The notes below the pieces were generated by a model, which was given only the letters and a program-made list of their open reading frames with translations, did not search any database and had not been told where the DNA came from. Both the position numbers and the translations under genes were made by a program. 64,000 nucleotides of DNA, from positions 20,747 through 84,746 of the IMG/VR virus record IMGVR_UViG_3300042546_000893; one strand, 5' to 3'. The stretch comes from a virus. Shown piece by piece: positions 16,322-25,467 of this stretch (its first letter is position 1; each line of letters opens with the position of its first letter).

Positions 16322-17239
16322 ATGCCTTGGATGGGTTCAAAGGCGAATATAGCCGCAATTGTGGCGTTAAACGTTGCGGACTTACAAGATGGAATTGTCT
16401 ATTTTGCCTCAACAGAAAAAGCCTGGTTAGTGCTAGAAAAGACCAACACAACGGCAACCGCAAATGATAAAAGTTGCTTTACCGCAATAGGTGGTGGTAG
16501 ATGGTTCCTCTCTAGGGATTCTAAAGTAGTGGCAACTACAATACCCACGGGGGCGGCTGCTATAGGAACTCGATGGGTATATCAAGAAAATGGGGCGGTT
16601 AATTCCTACGATTCGGTTATTTCTTATATTTATAATGGTACAACTTGGATTGAATTAGATGCCAGAGTTAGGATATCAACCGGAACCCCTGCAAGTCTTT
16701 CTAAAACCCCAAATTCCAATAGAGAATCATGGCTAAATACTACGACGGGGGTGGTTTCTAACGCTCTTAACGGGAGTTGGGTGATACCGTCTTCCCCAAC
16801 TCCTACACCAACTCCTACACCAACACCAACGCCAGCCCCAACACCCGCCCCCGGAACTATTGGAATCAATCAAACCGTTAACGGCTATCTTGATTATGTA
16901 CTTGATGGGGACGAGGAAGTCGTCCAGAACTGGATGGACTTTGGGCTAACAGGTACTATTACCAATCAATCAATAACAATAACGCTTGATTCAACTTCGT
17001 CAGGTTTTGAGCCATATTTGAGAATATATGCAACACATGGCTTATTTACTGCGGGGGGTGCAGCACTTCCTAACTCTGCAAGCGACGAAGATCAAGACGG
17101 TATTGTTCAGTTTACGTTTACCCCTCTTACTGTTAACATTGGTGATGTTTTTAGAATAGAAGTAACCAGTTACAATAACGACAACAATCCATCAGATAAA
17201 GACACCGGAAATTTTGTATTGTCCACTGTTTCACCTTAG
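16322..17239 (+). CDS. Tail appendage protein: duplicated domain, Pro-Thr linker, beta-sandwich
   Basis: Residues 1-150 form a domain shared with the next gene (WMGSK near the start, GGGRWF, YIYNGTTWIELDAR). A proline-threonine linker of alternating PT follows near 158-177. The C-terminal 125 residues resemble a pre-peptidase-like beta-sandwich with aspartate-rich loops (DEDQDGIVQF) that may bind calcium. Linker plus beta-sandwich is typical of surface-exposed adhesins and fibre tips. The tandem relation with 17261-17743 shows a local duplication. Confidence 0.7.
   Translation: MPWMGSKANIAAIVALNVADLQDGIVYFASTEKAWLVLEKTNTTATANDKSCFTAIGGGRWFLSRDSKVVATTIPTGAAAIGTRWVYQENGAVNSYDSVISYIYNGTTWIELDARVRISTGTPASLSKTPNSNRESWLNTTTGVVSNALNGSWVIPSSPTPTPTPTPTPTPAPTPAPGTIGINQTVNGYLDYVLDGDEEVVQNWMDFGLTGTITNQSITITLDSTSSGFEPYLRIYATHGLFTAGGAALPNSASDEDQDGIVQFTFTPLTVNIGDVFRIEVTSYNNDNNPSDKDTGNFVLSTVSP
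16797..16851 (+). repeat. Pro-Thr codon microrepeat
   Basis: Runs of CCAACTCCTACA-like units encode alternating Pro and Thr, shifting to Pro-Ala at the end. It is a flexible linker and a likely site of length variation that keeps the frame. Confidence 0.8.
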
Positions 17240-17260
17240 TTTATATCAGGAACAAAGACT

Positions 17261-17743
17261 ATGGCATGGATGGGTTCTAAGACAAATATTGCTGCAATTA
17301 CGGCTCTAAATGTTTCAACTTTACAAGATGGAATATTGTTTTTTGCCCTTGCAGAGAAAGTTTGGTTAACATTAGTAAAAACAGACACTACCTCAACAGC
17401 AAATGGTAAATCATGCTTCACTGCAACTGGCGGGGGTAGATGGTTTATCTCTAGGGATTCTGAAGTGGTAGCCAGTACATTGCCAACCGGAGGGGCTGCC
17501 ACAGGGACTAGATGGTTATATCAAGAGAATGGGGCGGTTAATAGTTACGATTCGGTTATCTCATACATCTACAATGGCACGACATGGGTTGAGTTGGATG
17601 CAAGAATGCGTCTCCACACCGGAACCCCCGCAAGTTTAACCAAGACTCCAAACTCAAATAGGGAGACATGGAAGAACACTAGCACTGGCATTATTTACAC
17701 GGCATTTAATGGTGGTTGGGTAGCGGGTGCTGGAGGGAGCTAG
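17261..17743 (+). CDS. Paralogue of the preceding protein's N-terminal domain
   Basis: The 160-residue product aligns along its length with residues 1-150 of the 16322 gene: WMGSK, GGGRWFISRDS, GTRWLYQENGAVNSYDSVI, and a final NGGWV. DNA identity is high over long stretches. It lacks the Pro-Thr linker and beta-sandwich. It ends in GAGGS, and the run GGAGGGAG in its last codons also serves as the ribosome-binding site of the next gene. Confidence 0.7.
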   Translation: MAWMGSKTNIAAITALNVSTLQDGILFFALAEKVWLTLVKTDTTSTANGKSCFTATGGGRWFISRDSEVVASTLPTGGAATGTRWLYQENGAVNSYDSVISYIYNGTTWVELDARMRLHTGTPASLTKTPNSNRETWKNTSTGIIYTAFNGGWVAGAGGS

Positions 17744-18487
17744 TTGATTCAATTTACCTGTGGAAGTTCACAACCTTTGGACTTAACGCTATTTGACGGG
17801 GTTGTGATTGGCTACCATTGGCAGTTATTTGTTGACCGGAACGGGACTAAAAACCCTCTGGACTTCCCAGATAAAATTATCCGAGCGCAATTCCTTTATG
17901 GGCATAAACATCAAAACCCCTGTCCATTTTCCGGTTGCGATTCAATTAAGGAATGGGTAGGGCAACGGGTTGGGAAATTTTCTCAGGCGGATGAATGGGT
18001 ACTCACCAACGAGTTCACTGATGACTTAGGGGTCGCATACCCCAACTACAAGCTCGATGACTTAAAGCGATATTGTGAAGCCGCGCATATTGCCAATCCC
18101 AAAGCTCGATTAATTTTGGGAGATTTCAAACCCCACCTATTCAATAAATGGGATGCGATCGCCAACATCTGCCACGAATTAGCTAAGGATTTTCCTGTTG
18201 AGGTAGGGATTCAAACTCATTTGAAAACCTATAATGCTCCGGTGATCCTAACCAGATTACCTAAAATTATTGAGATGTTTGATGTTCCCGTGCATTTTAT
18301 TGAAGCGAGTCTTTGGTATAAATCCGTTGCCGATAAAGCGATTTGTAATGGGCTATGGTCGGAGTTGATATCAATAGCTGAACAGCATCAAGTCCAATCA
18401 TTTTGTAATTGGTGGCTGTGTTCTGAGGATGCGGAGGTTGGGCGGCGGATGCCTACTTTTGAGAAGTTAAGTTTATTTGTTGGTTGA
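17744..18487 (+). CDS. GH10-like glycoside hydrolase, candidate depolymerase
   Basis: The start is a TTG directly after the previous stop, with an excellent Shine-Dalgarno GGAGGG overlapping that gene. The 247-residue protein has features of glycoside hydrolase family 10: an acid/base-type VLTNEFTDD near residue 88, VGIQTHL near 154, and VHFIEAS near 186 where the nucleophile Glu is expected. A late NWWLCSED resembles the C-terminal GH10 strand. It is shorter than typical xylanases. In a phage appendage cluster it may attack sheath polysaccharide. Substrate is unknown and the family call comes from motif memory. Confidence 0.6.
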   Translation: MIQFTCGSSQPLDLTLFDGVVIGYHWQLFVDRNGTKNPLDFPDKIIRAQFLYGHKHQNPCPFSGCDSIKEWVGQRVGKFSQADEWVLTNEFTDDLGVAYPNYKLDDLKRYCEAAHIANPKARLILGDFKPHLFNKWDAIANICHELAKDFPVEVGIQTHLKTYNAPVILTRLPKIIEMFDVPVHFIEASLWYKSVADKAICNGLWSELISIAEQHQVQSFCNWWLCSEDAEVGRRMPTFEKLSLFVG

Positions 18488-18491
18488 GATT

Positions 18492-19424
18492 ATGACTGAA
18501 GAAACCTTGCCACCAGAAGTATTCGGTACAGGAGAAGTAATTTTTTTCTTTCCTACCGTTGAATTTTTAGAGGAACAGGCGAAATACAATTGGGGAATGT
18601 CGGGGGATTATTATGTCTGGATCAGTTCCTACAACGGAGGAAGTTATACTGGTGTTAATCCATATTTATATGTTGGAGCTATTGCTGATATTAAGGGAGG
18701 GAATAATACATTTTATAGGTTTTCTTCTGATGATATTGGATATTTCTATAATGAGTCGTCGGCTTTGTTCTCTGTTAGCTTGCCCGATAAAATTAGTTTT
18801 GATAGCAGGAAGCTGTCATCAAAACAAAAAACGATCTACATCAGCCATGAAACAGTCCCAATAATTGGGGGAAGTTATGCTAAAACAGACCCTAATTTAC
18901 TTTTAGTTCCATTCTTTGAAAATGCAACAACAATTCATAGCAACTTTTTAAATACATCGGTTGATGGTTATTTTCTTGGGGTTGCAAAAGATGTTAATAT
19001 AGTTAGGCACGAAAACGGAACCAATATAATTTTATATAACTCATCTCAAGATTTTATAGAAAAATGTTTAAATCAATTTGATAACACAAAAGATGGAGCA
19101 ACATTCTGCCCTCTTGTTCCTGTATTGTCATTGGGGACTGTACCGGAAAGACCTGGGGTGGTGACGGATTACAATACAGCCCCTGTATTGATTGAGTCGA
19201 ATAAAGGCAATGTGATCTATGACTGTTTATTTTTGTTTAGAGCTTCCGAGCCCGACTATAGTGACGCTCTCGTTTGCTATGCAGCCCCACTAGAAAAAGA
19301 CTATTGTATTATTAGTTCCTCTGAGTCTGATACTATCCCTGATCAGGTATTGAAAGGGAATATTCTTGAGATTAGCGAAATAAGAATTAAAACAGAATTA
19401 ACCTGGGAGACTATAATTATATGA
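18492..19424 (+). CDS. Hypothetical appendage protein, 310 aa
   Basis: I chose the ATG at 18492; the listed frame could start 15 bp earlier, overlapping the GH10-like gene. The protein is rich in Ser, Tyr, Asn and Asp in beta-type alternation, typical of phage fibre shafts or heads. No catalytic motif, signal peptide or membrane segment is seen. It overlaps the next gene by 4 bp (ATGA), so the two are coupled. Confidence 0.6.
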   Translation: MTEETLPPEVFGTGEVIFFFPTVEFLEEQAKYNWGMSGDYYVWISSYNGGSYTGVNPYLYVGAIADIKGGNNTFYRFSSDDIGYFYNESSALFSVSLPDKISFDSRKLSSKQKTIYISHETVPIIGGSYAKTDPNLLLVPFFENATTIHSNFLNTSVDGYFLGVAKDVNIVRHENGTNIILYNSSQDFIEKCLNQFDNTKDGATFCPLVPVLSLGTVPERPGVVTDYNTAPVLIESNKGNVIYDCLFLFRASEPDYSDALVCYAAPLEKDYCIISSSESDTIPDQVLKGNILEISEIRIKTELTWETIII

Positions 19425-22135
19425 GCCAAAACAAGAAAACAAGCCAAGGAAATCACAGGCACGATACGATAGGAGACGCAGTTACAACAATTCCAATAAA
19501 AGCCAATGTTTTCTGGGTTAAATTTGTAAAGAAATCATCGCCCGTAACATTTAAGACTGGACAGTCTTGGCTTTATGATTTTGGGGCAATGCGACGATAT
19601 CCTTGTGCTAGTGCATGGCAATTCGAGGATTATATTAAATCCAATAATCTCCCAACCGCAGCAATCGGATCACGAGAGAAAATAGTTTTTAGTAAAATGA
19701 TATTACACAATCCCACGGAAAGGGATATTAGATTAATTCTTAAACGCCCTGATTCACCCCATCCTGGTGATGGCTATAGCCCCGCTACTGTCTCACCTAG
19801 AGGGTCGGGTGGAGGTTATGGTGTTGGTGGTGCAGGTGGTGAACCGATAAGCCCTCAAGATATCATTTTAGTTTCTACCTATTTTGGTAAATATACTGTT
19901 AGTCTCACAGTTGAAATAACGGCAAGTTTTGATGGTCAATATGCACCATTTAACGCACATCAAAGTGTTTACATTCTTTCTGGCCCCCCAACAGTTCAAC
20001 CTGGTGGTAACACTTGTATTTATGGGAAGATTTTGTTTTACGAGGCAGGGATTGGTATGGAAGGCTTTAAAAGCGCAAGTAGTCAAGCTGATAAGATTAG
20101 CTATAAGCCTGAGATACGGGGTGGTATGTATTCCTTTGGTTTTGATACTCCTTTTACACCAATAGAAGGCGGTGGTGGCTTGTTCGTAATGACAGCTATT
20201 CACGATGCGGGTGATGGAATATGGGCAGGAAAAGCTAGAAAATTTGGACATTCTCAATATTTTGAAGGTAAATGGACTATTTTCCCCGATGACCCTCCCG
20301 TTGCACCGGGGGGTATTTCTGCTGTTTTAAAGAGAGTTGCAGTGTCTCCTGACCCCGGATTTTTACCTTTTAATATTTATTATGGCGGTGGCGGTGGCGG
20401 TGGCGGTGGCGGTGGCGGTGGCGGTGGCGGTGATCAACCATCTCATAGTCAGGCGGGGGAAAAATTGCCCCCCAAGAAATCTGATATTGTAGATTCTCCT
20501 AACTCAAAATATATGGCTGAAATATATTTTAATAACACTAAAATATATGAGACCACTGCGAGTGAGCTTTTGTGTACATTCCCGATCAACTTAATAGGAA
20601 GCCTGCCAGACAACGACCCAGAGACAAAGGACGATGACGCTATTCCCGATGACTGGATTCACCCTTTAGACGTGATTTTAGATGACTTTACCTGGTCAGA
20701 AAGTATTGGCTCTAACTGGGGTTTATTCCCTGGGAAAATGTCTGAAATTCTGCTCACGAACAGAGAAAACTTTGATTTTGACAAGACTAAAAATGTCGAT
20801 GAAATGTTAGATCCTTTAGTGCCAAACTCGTTAAATTTATATGCAAACACTAAGGTATATTCTATTTCAAAAACTCGTCATATATTCATGTTACTAGAAG
20901 GGGCGGAACAGCAGATAAAATTGGAGACTGTTGGTTCAAGTCTAGCTATAAAAAGGAATTGTAAAAATAATTATTGCTGCTTTCAGTTTAGAAGATTGAC
21001 TGTTATTGAAGTCAATGGTACATCACCAAGCGTTAAATATTATCCAATTAGAGACGGTAAAATAACGGGTTTACCAGAATGGATAAAAGAGCTTGATTAT
21101 GATGGATTTTTGAATCCTTATTTCTTCTTTCCAACATCAGATAATTTATGTAGAGACGGTACTAGCTATAGTCAATCCACTTACAGATTAAATTCTCAAG
21201 GGTTAAGCACGTCAATAGGTCTCAACTCTTATACTGTTGGTCGTGAGATACCAATGCCCAAAAAAGATACTGATTTCAATTCAGTGTTTTCTGCCCAAAG
21301 GTTTAGTAAATTTTATGTAGGAGCAAATTCTTATAAGCCGGATGATGTTAAGTTTATTTATGGATTTCCTTTTGGTGTTTACTACAAAGGTTCAGGCTAT
21401 GTATTAGGAACTGGATTAGTTACCGATGATATTATTAGATACTACAATAATATAAATTATTCAAACAATGACTTGTATCTTGCCGAAAAAATAAGTGCAG
21501 GAGAAGATGATGCCATTGACAATTTTGCGCTAGGTTTGTCGTTTCCCGTTCAAGATACCGTTAGGGTAGGTGAGATGGTTGGCAGTAGGTCATTTGTTGA
21601 TTCCCTAAAAAACGGAACAGCAAGAGCGCAATTTAAGATAGCAGAGATCGAGACTGTCAACAACGACGCATCGCATACTATCAAGACCTACGAAAAGATA
21701 TATCAAACAGGTAATGTCGTCTATGGATTTTACCCTGGTTATTCTGGAGGGATAACAAACCCCGCATGGATAACCCCCGCAATCCTTAAAGGCATTTCAG
21801 ATAATTACCCAAGAAGTTTTGATTATCCAACCCAAAAATACTACGGATTTTATGATCTGGTATATTTGAGGGATGATAACCTTGCTGCCAATATTGGAAA
21901 AAGGCAGAAATTCCCTTATATTTCTGACAATGAAAAGATTTTCAATTTTTCTGACAATGCAAAGTTTAGACGTTCATCGCCAGTTAAGTTGCCGAAAATA
22001 AATAATATTGATAACAAAAGTTTGGTTTATTTTGTGACAGCAATCAGGACGGATGACGAGAAAGAGAAAGAGAGGGGGGATTACATTGACCCTTTTACTA
22101 TGACGAGAGAAGACCGTTTAAAATTAAGGGATTAA
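19421..22135 (+). CDS. Large tail appendage protein with polyglycine tract
   Basis: This 904-residue protein has a Gly-rich patch near residues 125-145, a run of sixteen glycines near 322-337 encoded by a hexanucleotide repeat, then a long beta-rich region with Tyr and Asn. A HIGH-turnover appendage or fibre role is inferred from position and composition. Glycine-rich tracts are common in fibre tips and as flexible joints. No enzymatic motif was found. It is coupled by ATGA overlap to the gene before it and followed after 4 bp by the next. Confidence 0.65.
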   Translation: MSQNKKTSQGNHRHDTIGDAVTTIPIKANVFWVKFVKKSSPVTFKTGQSWLYDFGAMRRYPCASAWQFEDYIKSNNLPTAAIGSREKIVFSKMILHNPTERDIRLILKRPDSPHPGDGYSPATVSPRGSGGGYGVGGAGGEPISPQDIILVSTYFGKYTVSLTVEITASFDGQYAPFNAHQSVYILSGPPTVQPGGNTCIYGKILFYEAGIGMEGFKSASSQADKISYKPEIRGGMYSFGFDTPFTPIEGGGGLFVMTAIHDAGDGIWAGKARKFGHSQYFEGKWTIFPDDPPVAPGGISAVLKRVAVSPDPGFLPFNIYYGGGGGGGGGGGGGGGGDQPSHSQAGEKLPPKKSDIVDSPNSKYMAEIYFNNTKIYETTASELLCTFPINLIGSLPDNDPETKDDDAIPDDWIHPLDVILDDFTWSESIGSNWGLFPGKMSEILLTNRENFDFDKTKNVDEMLDPLVPNSLNLYANTKVYSISKTRHIFMLLEGAEQQIKLETVGSSLAIKRNCKNNYCCFQFRRLTVIEVNGTSPSVKYYPIRDGKITGLPEWIKELDYDGFLNPYFFFPTSDNLCRDGTSYSQSTYRLNSQGLSTSIGLNSYTVGREIPMPKKDTDFNSVFSAQRFSKFYVGANSYKPDDVKFIYGFPFGVYYKGSGYVLGTGLVTDDIIRYYNNINYSNNDLYLAEKISAGEDDAIDNFALGLSFPVQDTVRVGEMVGSRSFVDSLKNGTARAQFKIAEIETVNNDASHTIKTYEKIYQTGNVVYGFYPGYSGGITNPAWITPAILKGISDNYPRSFDYPTQKYYGFYDLVYLRDDNLAANIGKRQKFPYISDNEKIFNFSDNAKFRRSSPVKLPKINNIDNKSLVYFVTAIRTDDEKEKERGDYIDPFTMTREDRLKLRD
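20384..20431 (+). repeat. (GGCGGT)8 in-frame hexanucleotide repeat
   Basis: Eight perfect GGCGGT units encode a block of glycines. Slippage would change length by two glycines per unit without a frameshift. CRISPR spacer 4 at 49420-49455 encodes a similar Gly run in one frame, though it is not identical. Confidence 0.95.
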
Positions 22136-22139
22136 TCTT

Positions 22140-22853
22140 ATGCCTAATTACAAATCCAGTGCATTTTGGGTGGCAAATACTCAAGAGTTAACCAATAATT
22201 TCACATTTGATAATACGGATGAAGATGGGCTTTTTATGTTTGTGGGAATGGGTGCTGACCAAGCAATTTATGTTTGGCGTAAAACCGGAGTTGTTAAAAA
22301 TCCGCAAGATATTCCTGCCACTCTCGGATGTTGGAAGTTTTTTAGTTCAACTCAAAAAAGTGATAGTTTTGAATTAGCAAACTGGACTCTGACAAAAGCA
22401 TTGATAACTAATGGAATATCTCAAAATAGAGTTGACCTGAAATCTTATGTATTGGTTTCATGGGATGATATTGTACCTAGACTGATTCCCGTTATCAATG
22501 CCAATGAAATCGCCGAAGAAAGTTATAATTTTGAAGTTGGCAATAGTGAGTTACTAACAAATTTTTCTTATATAAGTAGTCAATTTTTCAAAGCAAGTTT
22601 AGAAAATCAAAAGTTAGCACCCGATGATGAGAACACATCACTAACCGATTTCAGTTTTATCAACAAACAATATTATTTTCAAACCATAGAAAATAAAAGG
22701 GGTTATCTTGATAATGATGTAAACACCTTGACTAATTATGACAGTATTAGAATAGGATTAGAAAGAGCGATAGCAGAAAATAATAAAATAGATTATATTA
22801 GTAATAATTCATTGTTAACTGATTGGGGGTATATATGCCTTTTACGTTTATAG
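22140..22853 (+). CDS. Hypothetical appendage protein, 237 aa
   Basis: A soluble protein with a beta-rich first half (FWVANTQELTNNFTFDN) and a helical, repeat-like second half in which units around NxEL.TNFSYI, TSLTDFSFI and NTLTNYDSI recur about every 40 residues. This internal periodicity suggests a repeat-built shaft or assembly chaperone. It overlaps the next gene by 19 bp. Function is unknown. Confidence 0.55.
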   Translation: MPNYKSSAFWVANTQELTNNFTFDNTDEDGLFMFVGMGADQAIYVWRKTGVVKNPQDIPATLGCWKFFSSTQKSDSFELANWTLTKALITNGISQNRVDLKSYVLVSWDDIVPRLIPVINANEIAEESYNFEVGNSELLTNFSYISSQFFKASLENQKLAPDDENTSLTDFSFINKQYYFQTIENKRGYLDNDVNTLTNYDSIRIGLERAIAENNKIDYISNNSLLTDWGYICLLRL

Positions 22854-23815
22854 GAACCGGAGCTATTACAGACAAACCATCAGGTGCTGTACTACACTTC
22901 AATAACAAGGTTTACTGTGGAACAGCCAATGGTGGTTCGTCCAAGGGTTATATTTTTAATCCCGCTGATAACACTTTTACGACTTTCACTTTACCAAATT
23001 CCGATTATTACCCAAGAGTTTTATTGTTAGATGGTAGGATTCTTTTTTGTGGAGTTGTAAATAATAGAAGTTGGTTACTGGTAAATGAAGATGGAACCTA
23101 TCAGACACTTAATGATTGGACTTTTCGCGTTAATAATGCCTCGTTGATGCGTGATGGAAAAGTTGCTATTTGTAATGCAACTATTGATAGGAGATTTGGT
23201 TTTTTTAATCCAAAGACTACGTTTTTTGAATATTTCCCTAATACTCCATCTGTTTTATCGGACATCACACCAGCTACAACAACATTACTACCTGATGGGA
23301 AATTATTATTAGTTAATAATAGTTCTACATATCAGGCATATATATATAATCCATTTAATCATGTTTGGGAACAAATAGATTCAAACGGATTTAATGCTTC
23401 AAATACCTGGGACAACGAAGGTGCATTGCTTTATGATGGTGGTTTGGCTGTCTTTGGTAATGTTCATGGGTTAAATTTAATTGATATTTACAGTAAAAAG
23501 ATAATAGACCAAGAAGGGATGACTGGTTCAAGCGTTGCTTTTACTAGATTGTCTCCTGATGGTGATGTTTTCTTGGTTAATAGTTCAACAATAAACAAAT
23601 ATCACATTGAAAATAATATTTTAACTAATGTTGGACATACAACGCTGCCAACGTTACAGCAACTCCCTAGTGGTATGGTGATGCTACCATCAGGAAAAAT
23701 GTTTTATTGTACACATGGTGCAGTATTAGATAATAATGGTTTCACAATTTGGGATTCATCTTTGGGAACTTTACCCAAAGAGGTTTGTTTAAGTGCTTTT
23801 TATAATAGAGGGTAA
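22835..23815 (+). CDS. Kelch-like beta-propeller appendage protein A
   Basis: I start at the ATG 22835, which has a GGGGG ribosome-binding site in the end of the previous gene. The 326-residue product shows propeller-like repeats of about 45-50 residues: a DG or NG turn followed by a hydrophobic strand and a YNP/FNP pair (YIFNPADN, FGFFNPKTT, YIYNPFNH). This is the pattern of Kelch/galactose-oxidase-type propellers. The copper ligands of the oxidase are not evident. A receptor-binding or glycan-binding role is inferred. A paralogue follows after 3 bp. Confidence 0.65.
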   Translation: MPFTFIGTGAITDKPSGAVLHFNNKVYCGTANGGSSKGYIFNPADNTFTTFTLPNSDYYPRVLLLDGRILFCGVVNNRSWLLVNEDGTYQTLNDWTFRVNNASLMRDGKVAICNATIDRRFGFFNPKTTFFEYFPNTPSVLSDITPATTTLLPDGKLLLVNNSSTYQAYIYNPFNHVWEQIDSNGFNASNTWDNEGALLYDGGLAVFGNVHGLNLIDIYSKKIIDQEGMTGSSVAFTRLSPDGDVFLVNSSTINKYHIENNILTNVGHTTLPTLQQLPSGMVMLPSGKMFYCTHGAVLDNNGFTIWDSSLGTLPKEVCLSAFYNRG

Positions 23816-23818
23816 ATC

Positions 23819-24841
23819 ATGTTATTTGTTGCTGATTCTGGTAGTTTTTTAAAAAGAATTGACAATATGGTTTTGATGCCGGACGGTAATGTATTCTGCA
23901 AGTTTACAGAGAAAACGTGGGGCTATTCAATTTATAACCCTTTGACAAATTTAAGGGGTGCTGACTTTGCTAATCACGAATATGCTACTAATTCACCAAG
24001 TTATGGAAAGGGTGTTTTATGTGCCGATAAAAAAACTATTGTTTTCCCCCCTAGAAATTGGAAAAAACCTTTAATTTATAATAGTCAAGCAAACACATTT
24101 AACATCACCTCAACATGGGAAGAAGAAATAATAACGGTCACAACCAATAGATATTTAGGGGGGACGTTACTACCTGATGGTAGGGTGTTTTTTCCTCCGT
24201 ATAATGCTCTATATGCAGCAATTTACAACCCATTAGATGATAGTGTTCAAAAGATTACAACAGTATTCTCAGGAGGGTCAACACCCGCCTATAACGGTGC
24301 TTACCTGTTGCCCAATGGTAAGATATTTTTGATTGCAGGAACTAAAGCGTTTGCGTTATTAGATTTAGGTAATTTAGTTTTAACTGAAATTTCTGAATTG
24401 ACAAATTATAAACGATATATTCATGCTGTGATGACTGTTGATGAATTGTTGGTTTTGTTTCCTGAACCTGGATATAATAATAAATGTTTAATTTATGATT
24501 ACGCTTCAAATAGTTTAGTCAATTCAAATAGTATTGACCCATCGGATGCGACCTGTAAAGGTGTTTCTCTGTTGGGGAATGGTAGTATTTTAGCTTTATA
24601 TCCCACGGGGTTGTGGAGTATTAAGATTAAAAATAATGGTAGTTTATTTGAAAAAACTAAACTCCACTTAAACACTGAATTAGATATTAATTCTAAAATG
24701 ATTGGGTTATTAAATGGCAATAGCTTGATAGTTCCTGAAGGTACGGGTATAAGCAATATACCTTATATTTTTAAACCTGGAATTGATTTAGTCCCATTTC
24801 ATCCCTCTGTTTATCTGTCACCATTTTATAACCGGAGCTAA
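23819..24841 (+). CDS. Kelch-like beta-propeller appendage protein B
   Basis: The 340-residue protein has the same repeat pattern as its neighbour: LMPDGNVFCKF, WGYSIYNPLT, LLPDGRVFFPP, AAIYNPLDD, YLLPNGKIFLIAG. Both end in a shared tail of SxFYNR type, which suggests a common attachment or trimerisation peptide. It closes the appendage operon. Two neighbouring propellers may bind different host glycans or form a heteromer; this is inference. Confidence 0.65.
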   Translation: MLFVADSGSFLKRIDNMVLMPDGNVFCKFTEKTWGYSIYNPLTNLRGADFANHEYATNSPSYGKGVLCADKKTIVFPPRNWKKPLIYNSQANTFNITSTWEEEIITVTTNRYLGGTLLPDGRVFFPPYNALYAAIYNPLDDSVQKITTVFSGGSTPAYNGAYLLPNGKIFLIAGTKAFALLDLGNLVLTEISELTNYKRYIHAVMTVDELLVLFPEPGYNNKCLIYDYASNSLVNSNSIDPSDATCKGVSLLGNGSILALYPTGLWSIKIKNNGSLFEKTKLHLNTELDINSKMIGLLNGNSLIVPEGTGISNIPYIFKPGIDLVPFHPSVYLSPFYNRS

Positions 24842-24996
24842 CATAATCAGTTGTCGTTGGCATTTCTCCCTCTGATCTCTCCAATAATATTCTAACACCC
24901 AAACCCATAAAACAAAAAGCCACCAAGCGGATGCCGGGTAACTTTAAGAGAGAATCTTTCCACCAGTATTATTATAACACGAAAACATTAACATAA
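24842..24996. other. Intergenic stretch with an imperfect direct repeat
   Basis: No gene is supported here. The first 23 bases (AACATAATCAGTTGTCGTTGG-type, from 24840) resemble the end of the small gene at 24997 (AACATAATCAGTCGTTATTGG-type, from 24989). Read on the minus strand the first copy gives only about 13 open codons ending in ANDN, so it looks like a remnant of a duplicated gene end. Confidence 0.45.
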
Positions 24997-25164
24997 TCAG
25001 TCGTTATTGGTATTGCGATCGCACTCCTCGTCCACGGGATAAAAAACTATATATCCCTTTGAGTTTATCGTCACTTTACACTTAATCGTCTTCCCTTGAT
25101 TGTCGAGTAAATACCCCACAATCGACGGCGTAGCTATTTCCGTTAATGCTGTTTCTGTTGTCAT
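24997..25164 (-). CDS. Small hypothetical protein, 55 aa
   Basis: This frame, too short for many gene callers, starts at ATG 25164 with a good Shine-Dalgarno (GAGGAAG) and ends with TGA at 24997. The product begins MTTETALTEIATPSIVGYLL, has a beta-rich middle (KCKVTINSKGYIVFYPV) and ends in DEECDRNTNND. A HIP1 site lies in the last codons. No family is recognised; the strong ribosome-binding site supports translation. Confidence 0.6.
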   Translation of the reverse strand: MTTETALTEIATPSIVGYLLDNQGKTIKCKVTINSKGYIVFYPVDEECDRNTNND

Positions 25165-25194
25165 TTTACTTCCTCAATTCTTATCTAAATTTGT

Positions 25195-25467
25195 TCATGT
25201 TGATCTTTTCCACGCTTTTCTGCAATCTTCAGAAGTGAACTTGTACAGTGTTCCTTTATCACGAGATGTCTTGCCGCCTTTACGACCTATCTCAGTCATG
25301 TAGTCTTTGTTTCGTGATGTGGAAACCCCACCATCGCTACACTCGTTTGGCGTGAATTTATGAAGCGTTCCTTTATCGTGAGATGCTTTACCCCCTTTGC
25401 TAGAAACCTCCCGACGTTTTTCTGGGCTCATAGCAGCAAAACCACATTTCTTATTTTCTGATTTCAT
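25195..25467 (-). CDS. KGG-repeat protein, 90 aa
   Basis: The sequence is built from two copies of a unit with KGGK followed by DKGTL(H/Y)KFT, near residues 24-40 and 63-80, with a partial first unit. This matches the KGG-motif family seen in GsiB-like stress proteins and fungal Con-10. Such proteins are hydrophilic and often disordered. In phages their role is unknown; protection or nucleic-acid binding is possible. Confidence 0.7.
   Translation of the reverse strand: MKSENKKCGFAAMSPEKRREVSSKGGKASHDKGTLHKFTPNECSDGGVSTSRNKDYMTEIGRKGGKTSRDKGTLYKFTSEDCRKAWKRST

Noticed and set aside
16630-16869. Minus-strand frame with long Val-Gly repeats
   Set aside because: It is the reverse reading of the Pro-Thr codon repeat in the 16322 gene; the repeat is explained by the plus-strand linker.
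24858-24960. Second small gene resembling 24997-25164
   Set aside because: The frame ending like that gene is closed by a stop after about 13 codons, so it is at most a remnant.
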